DNA of 9,434 nucleotides from DATLOJ01 sp035536315. GTDB taxonomy: Bacteria; Actinomycetota; CADDZG01; JAHWKV01. Under the pieces are notes generated by a model. It searched no databases and was not told the DNA's origin. It saw nothing but the letters and a program-made list of their open reading frames with translations. Shown here in pieces: positions 6,090-9,434 of this stretch. Both the position numbers and the translations under genes were made by a program. Within the stretch, counting starts at the first letter, position 1. Each line of letters begins with the position of its first letter. The stretch spans positions 1-9,434 of the forward strand of contig DATLOJ010000020.1 of NCBI GenBank assembly GCA_035536315.1. The letters are read 5' to 3'.

Positions 6090-7520
6090 ATGCCCGAAGA
6101 TCCGGTCAAGCCCACTACCCCAAAGCGCAAGAGGCAGCGCCAAGAGTCGGCCGTTCCAAAGAGCATCGTCAACAGGGCAAGCAGAGTCGCGGCGACTTCT
6201 ATCAAGGGGACGATGAAGCTCGCGATGCTCGGCCCCCGGCGCCTTCTGAACAAGGCCGGAGCCGATCAGATCACCTCCGACTTCCACGCCTCCACCGCCC
6301 AGGACCTCGTTCAGCTTCTCGGGAGACTGAAGGGGGCCTCGATGAAAGTCGGGCAGCTCGCGTCGTTTATCGACGCCGGGGTCCTACCACCCGAAGCCAG
6401 GGATCAGTATCAAGAAGCACTCGGCTCACTCAGAGACTCGGCTCCCCCGATGGAGCCCAAGCTCGTTCGGCAGGTTTTTGTAAGAGAGTTCGACAAGGAC
6501 CCCGAGGAGCTCTTCGCAAAGTTCGACATGAATCACGCGGCAGCCGCAAGCTTGGGGCAAGTTCACTATGCAGAGATGGATGATGGAACTCCGGTCGCCG
6601 TGAAGCTGCAGTACCCGGGGGTCCAGTCCGCCATCCGTTCCGACCTCGCGATGACCTCCGTCGTGAAGCCTCTTCTCCCGCTGCTCGCGCCGGGCCTCGA
6701 GGCCGACGAAGCCATGGCGGAGGTGAGGGCCAGGATCCTCGAAGAATGCGACTACAAGTTGGAAGCAGCCAACCTGGACCGGCTTGCCTTCCACTACAGC
6801 GGCCACCCATTCGTATGGATCCCGTGCTCCTTCCGCGACTTGTCCGGCGAAAGGGTCATGACGATGCAGCGGGCTTCGGGAATGCCCTTCGATGAGATCA
6901 AGAAGCTCTCACGGGAGGAGAAGAACCGAGTTGGAGAGATCCTGTTCCGCTTTTACTACGGGTCACTCCACCGGTACGGATTCACGAGTGCAGACCCACA
7001 CCCGGGGAATTACCTGCTAATGAACGACGGAAAAATGGCGTTCTTCGACTTTGGCCTTGCTTGCACTCTCCCTCCCGAACATCGCCCACTGATGCATCAA
7101 GGATTGATGGCAGTCCACGACAACGACGTCGAGTCGCTTTACGACTCTGCTCTCAAGATGCGCTACATCCGCCACCCCGAGCGCATCGATCCCGACCGCT
7201 TCATGCAATGGGCCAAGATCTCTCTTGCCCCGGTAGTAGAGGACAGGAACTACCAGTTCACACGGGAGTTCATCGCCGAGCGCACCGCCGCAATGATGGA
7301 CGTGAAGAATCCCTGGTGGGCTTTCCTTCGCCTCCTGAATCTGCCCCGCTGGGCGATTCTGCTCTTCCGTCTGGAAATCGGTTTGTTTGCCGTCCTGGCG
7401 CAACTGGAAGCAGAGGCGAACTGGCACAAGATCACCATGGAGTTTTACGACGACTGCCCGCCGTCAACCGAACTCGGCAAGCAAGAGCATGACTGGCTCG
7501 CCGAGAAGCCTCCTCAATGA
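6090..7520 (+). CDS. ABC1/UbiB (ADCK) family atypical protein kinase / ATPase
   Basis: A 476-residue ABC1-family protein. Family hallmarks are intact: KxGQ motif KVGQ (86-89) within LGRLKGASMKVGQLASF, A-rich loop AAAASLGQVHYAE (150-162), the VAVK lysine K172, the glutamate-rich helix EECDYKLEA (218-226), the catalytic-loop equivalent SADPHPGNYLL (300-310) and metal-binding FFDFGLA (318-324). The basic N-terminus (residues 8-34) is low complexity. A hydrophobic patch at about 403-425 (LLNLPRWAILLFRLEIGLFAVL) may be a membrane-associated helix. UbiB relatives support isoprenoid quinone synthesis, probably by ATP-driven lipid handling; in an actinobacterium the lipid would more likely be menaquinone or another isoprenoid, which I infer only from the family. 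ATG start; divergent from selD and followed after four bases by the DUF3224 gene. Confidence 0.93.
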   Translation: MPEDPVKPTTPKRKRQRQESAVPKSIVNRASRVAATSIKGTMKLAMLGPRRLLNKAGADQITSDFHASTAQDLVQLLGRLKGASMKVGQLASFIDAGVLPPEARDQYQEALGSLRDSAPPMEPKLVRQVFVREFDKDPEELFAKFDMNHAAAASLGQVHYAEMDDGTPVAVKLQYPGVQSAIRSDLAMTSVVKPLLPLLAPGLEADEAMAEVRARILEECDYKLEAANLDRLAFHYSGHPFVWIPCSFRDLSGERVMTMQRASGMPFDEIKKLSREEKNRVGEILFRFYYGSLHRYGFTSADPHPGNYLLMNDGKMAFFDFGLACTLPPEHRPLMHQGLMAVHDNDVESLYDSALKMRYIRHPERIDPDRFMQWAKISLAPVVEDRNYQFTREFIAERTAAMMDVKNPWWAFLRLLNLPRWAILLFRLEIGLFAVLAQLEAEANWHKITMEFYDDCPPSTELGKQEHDWLAEKPPQ

Positions 7521-7524
7521 GCGG

Positions 7525-7932
7525 ATGGGGCGATTGAACCGGGAAACGGCCACCGGCACTTTCGAGGTTTCTCTTACTCCTCAGTCCGATAACGCTTCCG
7601 ATGATCCGATGCTTGCAAGGCACCTGATCGACAAGACATTTCAGGGGGACCTCGAGGGAAAGAGCGTTGGCCAGATGTTCAGTGCCGGAACGGCGGTTTC
7701 GGGATCTGCGGGTTACGTCGCGATCGAGAAAGTGCAGGGCTCCCTACAAGGCCGTAGTGGCAGTTTCGTCTTGCAGCACAACGGCACGATGACGCGCGGT
7801 GAACCCAGACTCGATCTGACCGTAGTCCCCGACTCGGGAACCGGCGAACTGACCGGGCTAGAAGGAGAGATGACGATCGACATAGACGACGGGAAGCATT
7901 CCTACAACTTGAGCTACAGCCTTCCCGGCTAG
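7525..7932 (+). CDS. DUF3224 domain protein
   Basis: A 135-residue protein made almost entirely of one DUF3224 domain, a small beta-barrel family of unknown function. Typical stretches are ATGTFEVSLTPQ (9-20), KTFQGDLEGKSVGQM (37-51), SAGYVAIEKVQGSLQGRSGSF (61-81), LQHNGTM (83-89) and the C-terminal SGTGELTGLEGEMTIDI and DGKHSYNLSY. No signal peptide or membrane segment. The frame is open further upstream (to 7387), but that part overlaps the kinase gene and lacks domain similarity; ATG 7525, four bases after the kinase stop, is the natural start. A TTG at 7534 is an alternative. Probably co-transcribed with the kinase. Its stop shares the CTAG at 7929-7932 with the opposing membrane-protein gene. 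Confidence 0.88.
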   Translation: MGRLNRETATGTFEVSLTPQSDNASDDPMLARHLIDKTFQGDLEGKSVGQMFSAGTAVSGSAGYVAIEKVQGSLQGRSGSFVLQHNGTMTRGEPRLDLTVVPDSGTGELTGLEGEMTIDIDDGKHSYNLSYSLPG

Positions 7933-8426
7933 CCGACCTGCTCTACGACTTTGTCGGTGCCGAACCTCAGAAGATCCTGGAAAGACTCTGGTCCCGCCAG
8001 GTAAACCACCGCAAAGGAAGTGATGAAGATGATCACCGACAGCCAGCGCGTGTACACGCCGCGAGTTCGAGTAAACAGGATTGCGGACAGCACGATCATG
8101 AGGGCGGAGCCGACAACCTTGATGTCGCCAAGCGGCACTTCATACCCGCCGACCTGACGTGTCGACGTCCCGAAGAATGATGCCAGGTCGAGCCGAATGT
8201 CGAAGATCAGAAATATGAGAGTCGCCACGTAGACAACACCGAGCCCCCAGGAAGCCCACTTGGTCGATTCCCCCTCGGTTCGATAGATCTCATATGCGAC
8301 GGCCGGCAGAAGAGCGAACATCGGCACGAGAGCGTTCTTGGAAAGCAGCCCAATCAAAATCCCTAGCGCCGCCAAGACACTCAAAATCGCGCAAATCAAA
8401 GTCGCGTACTTAGTAGGCTTTGCCAC
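7929..8426 (-). CDS. Hypothetical integral membrane protein, about five TM helices
   Basis: I do not recognise the family. The 165-residue protein has about five hydrophobic helices: residues 7-28, 31-48, 58-77, 101-119 and 127-144. The short Lys-containing N-terminus suggests it lies in the cytosol. Between helices 3 and 4 is a polar loop of about 23 residues (78-100), and the C-terminal 20 residues are soluble and charged. No catalytic or metal-binding pattern is apparent. Helix 2 contains a proline (residue 41), seen in small channel or sensor proteins but not diagnostic. The GTG at 8426 is the only good start, as an in-frame TAG lies three codons upstream of it; a weak AGGTT precedes it. 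Its final TAG overlaps the DUF3224 stop. Base and codon use look like the neighbours. Confidence 0.72.
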   Translation of the reverse strand: MAKPTKYATLICAILSVLAALGILIGLLSKNALVPMFALLPAVAYEIYRTEGESTKWASWGLGVVYVATLIFLIFDIRLDLASFFGTSTRQVGGYEVPLGDIKVVGSALMIVLSAILFTRTRGVYTRWLSVIIFITSFAVVYLAGPESFQDLLRFGTDKVVEQVG

Positions 8427-8441
8427 GCTCGTAACCTAATG

Positions 8442-8493
8442 CCCCACCCCCAAGAAAACAACGACCCCCAACGGCAGCAGCGCCCATTCCCCC
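8442..8493 (-). repeat. Four G-runs (minus strand) in the Nudix / membrane-protein intergenic region
   Basis: The 85-base gap 8427-8511 has four C-runs on the plus strand at 8442-8445, 8447-8451, 8465-8469 and 8489-8493, so four G-runs of 4-5 bases on the transcribed minus strand, with loops of 1, 13 and 19 bases. This could form a weak G-quadruplex. CCCC/GGGG at about 8490-8504 could also form a hairpin, but no T-tract follows, so it is not a standard terminator. Confidence 0.25.
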
Positions 8494-8511
8494 GCAGTGT
8501 GGGGATTGCTC

Positions 8512-9183
8512 TCAAACCCTGTCGAAGTATGCCGGGCGGTCGCTTCGCCATACGGCAAAAGCGACAGGAATTCTCGTTACATGTCCCGGGTCTAGGTTAG
8601 AAGGAAGCTCGCTCTCAACGAACCATCCTCTATCGAGTGACTCTCTTGCGTGCTTGGGTTCCTCAAGGGGTGCCTCTAGCGGTTTGCAAATAAAGAGGAA
8701 GTGATAGAGATGGTGGCGCGTAACCGAGCCGCAGAGACGGGAATCGAAAACACCTGCGAGCGCCGTCGCCTCGCAAGTCACCCCTGTTTCTTCAAACGCC
8801 TCACGCGTGGCTGTTTGCGCGGGCGTCTCTCCAACTTCCGAAGCTCCACCTGGCATCGCCCAGAGCCCGTTATCACTTCGCTGAATCAAAAGCATCCGAC
8901 CATCGCGGTCGATGATCGCGGCGTCAGCTGCGGCAAACGGAGTGGGGTGTAGCAGAAGAGTCTCGCGCAGTGGTCCGAGTTCTTCGAGAGTTTCTCCCGT
9001 GACAACGGAGAACAACTCCAAGACCACATCTTGCACGCTCGTCCAGCGCTCCCGGCCGTAGCCTTCGGATGAGTAATGAAGGCCCGACGCGGACAGTCCT
9101 CGCAGTCTTTCTGCGAGCGATGCGATGCGTCTAGTGGGTTCGTCCCCACCCCCCAGGGATCCGGGCTGAGGATGCCGTTTCAT
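8512..9183 (-). CDS. Nudix hydrolase with N-terminal NUDIX_N helical domain
   Basis: A 223-residue protein. The Nudix box is perfect: G-x5-E-x7-R-E-x-x-E-E-x-G-V, in GGASEVGETPAQTATREAFEETGV (residues 112-135 from the ATG), with the metal-binding glutamates present and WAMPGG before it. Upstream, residues about 18-60 (RIASLAERLRGLSASGLHYS, then GYGRERWTSVQDVVLELFS) resemble the NUDIX_N domain (hydrolases of nucleoside-diphosphate-linked compounds), found in ADP-ribose / CDP-choline pyrophosphatase relatives. It is predicted to cleave a nucleoside diphosphate linked to another group; the substrate cannot be told from sequence. The ATG at 9183 is preferred over a TTG two codons upstream. The gene follows tmRNA on the same strand after 78 bases. 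Confidence 0.92.
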   Translation of the reverse strand: MKRHPQPGSLGGGDEPTRRIASLAERLRGLSASGLHYSSEGYGRERWTSVQDVVLELFSVVTGETLEELGPLRETLLLHPTPFAAADAAIIDRDGRMLLIQRSDNGLWAMPGGASEVGETPAQTATREAFEETGVTCEATALAGVFDSRLCGSVTRHHLYHFLFICKPLEAPLEEPKHARESLDRGWFVESELPSNLDPGHVTRIPVAFAVWRSDRPAYFDRV

Positions 9184-9234
9184 GGGCAAGACAGATCCTC
9201 GCTACTTACGGTGCGATCAACGCCTCCAACAACA

Positions 9235-9255
9235 CTCAGGAAACGAGCAACTGAG
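9235..9255 (-). terminator. Weak candidate terminator hairpin after tmRNA
   Basis: On the minus strand CTCAG (9255-9251) and CTGAG (9239-9235) can form a five-pair stem with an 11-base loop, followed by TGTTGTTGG. The stem is short and the tail is not a clean U-tract, so termination is doubtful. The palindrome GAGCGCTC just upstream offers an alternative pairing. Confidence 0.22.
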
Positions 9256-9261
9256 CGCTCT

Positions 9262-9434
9262 TGGAGGCGGCGGGAATCGAACCCGCGTCGACACGGCTCT
9301 CAACTGGGGCATCTACGGGCGTAGCCTGATTTCAAATCTCGGTCCGGGGTTTGCCACAGGCGGGCTCCTCGGTCCCAGCCCGTCTAATTTTTCCCCCGGC
9401 GCTCGTCGGGCGCCTGCCTCCGGGGTTAGCCCTC
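9262..9434 (-). ncRNA. ssrA: tmRNA (ssrA), 3' part; 5' part lies outside the window
   Basis: The minus strand ends with a tRNA-like 3' domain: T stem GCGGG / CCCGC around TTCGATT, preceded by GGCTACGCCCGTAGATGCCC and GTGTCGACGCGGG, then the acceptor strand CGCCTCC and A at 9262. The block GCTACGCxCGTAGA followed by GACGCGGGTTCGATTCCCGCC is typical of tmRNA 3' ends, and no ordinary tRNA anticodon arm is present at the right distance. Further upstream lie GC-rich pairings consistent with tmRNA pseudoknots, for example GGCGC/GCGCC around 9398-9415. tmRNA with SmpB rescues stalled ribosomes and tags the peptide. The tag reading frame and the 5' acceptor strand are not in the window. CCA is not encoded. 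Confidence 0.9.

Noticed and set aside
7387..7524. N-terminal extension of the DUF3224 gene
   Set aside because: It overlaps the kinase gene in another frame and shows no domain-like sequence.
8427..8514. Reading the Nudix TGA stop as a second selenocysteine codon
   Set aside because: The Nudix domain is complete before the stop, and the read-through sequence has no family similarity or plausible redox motif.

Overview
The window reads as chromosomal DNA from a fairly GC-rich actinobacterium (Actinomycetota) outside the mycobacteria. The strongest clue is gene order. On the minus strand, mec, cysM, murI, a class II metallo-hydrolase, rph and rdgB follow one another as in the Mycobacterium tuberculosis segment mec-cysO-cysM-(rhomboid)-murI-Rv1339-rphA-Rv1341, but cysO and the rhomboid gene are absent. 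Neither RNA gene with a visible 3' end (tRNA-Leu, tmRNA) encodes CCA. I cannot name the class or genus.

Layout. 37-119 (+) is a tRNA-Leu(UAG). 151-621 (+) is a DUF1905/YdeI-like protein. 6024 down to 625 (-) is a tightly packed seven-gene operon: selD, mec, cysM, murI, MBL hydrolase, rph, rdgB. Junctions are overlaps or gaps of 1-11 bases, except a 72-base gap between mec and cysM. From a divergent 65-base intergenic region, 6090-7520 (+) encodes an ABC1/UbiB-type kinase and 7525-7932 (+) a DUF3224 protein. Converging on these from the right are a five-helix membrane protein (8426-7929, -), a two-domain Nudix hydrolase (9183-8512, -) and the 3' part of a tmRNA (9434-9262, -) whose 5' part lies beyond the window.

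The main discovery is in selD. Ordinary ORF calling starts this gene at a weak TTG at 5931 and yields a protein lacking the catalytic N-terminus. Reading upstream through an in-frame UGA at 5979-5977 restores the expected N-terminus beginning with ATG at 6024, and places the UGA exactly at the SelD active-site position (SHGAG-U-ACK). A perfect 5-bp hairpin with a G-first loop lies 26 bases downstream of the UGA, as expected of a bacterial SECIS. SelD is therefore very probably itself a selenoprotein, and the organism should have SelA, SelB and tRNA-Sec.

How the genes may work together. Mec and CysM belong to the sulfur-carrier route in which CysM uses O-phosphoserine and thiocarboxylated CysO, and Mec releases the new cysteine. 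CysM here keeps the arginine equivalent to M. tuberculosis Arg220. CysO must be encoded elsewhere or be replaced. SelD, which makes selenophosphate, heads this cysteine operon, joining selenium and sulfur assimilation to peptidoglycan precursor supply (MurI), a possible cyclic-nucleotide hydrolase, tRNA 3' maturation (RNase PH) and nucleotide-pool cleaning (RdgB). No mobile element, CRISPR array or gene-free stretch over 300 bases was seen.
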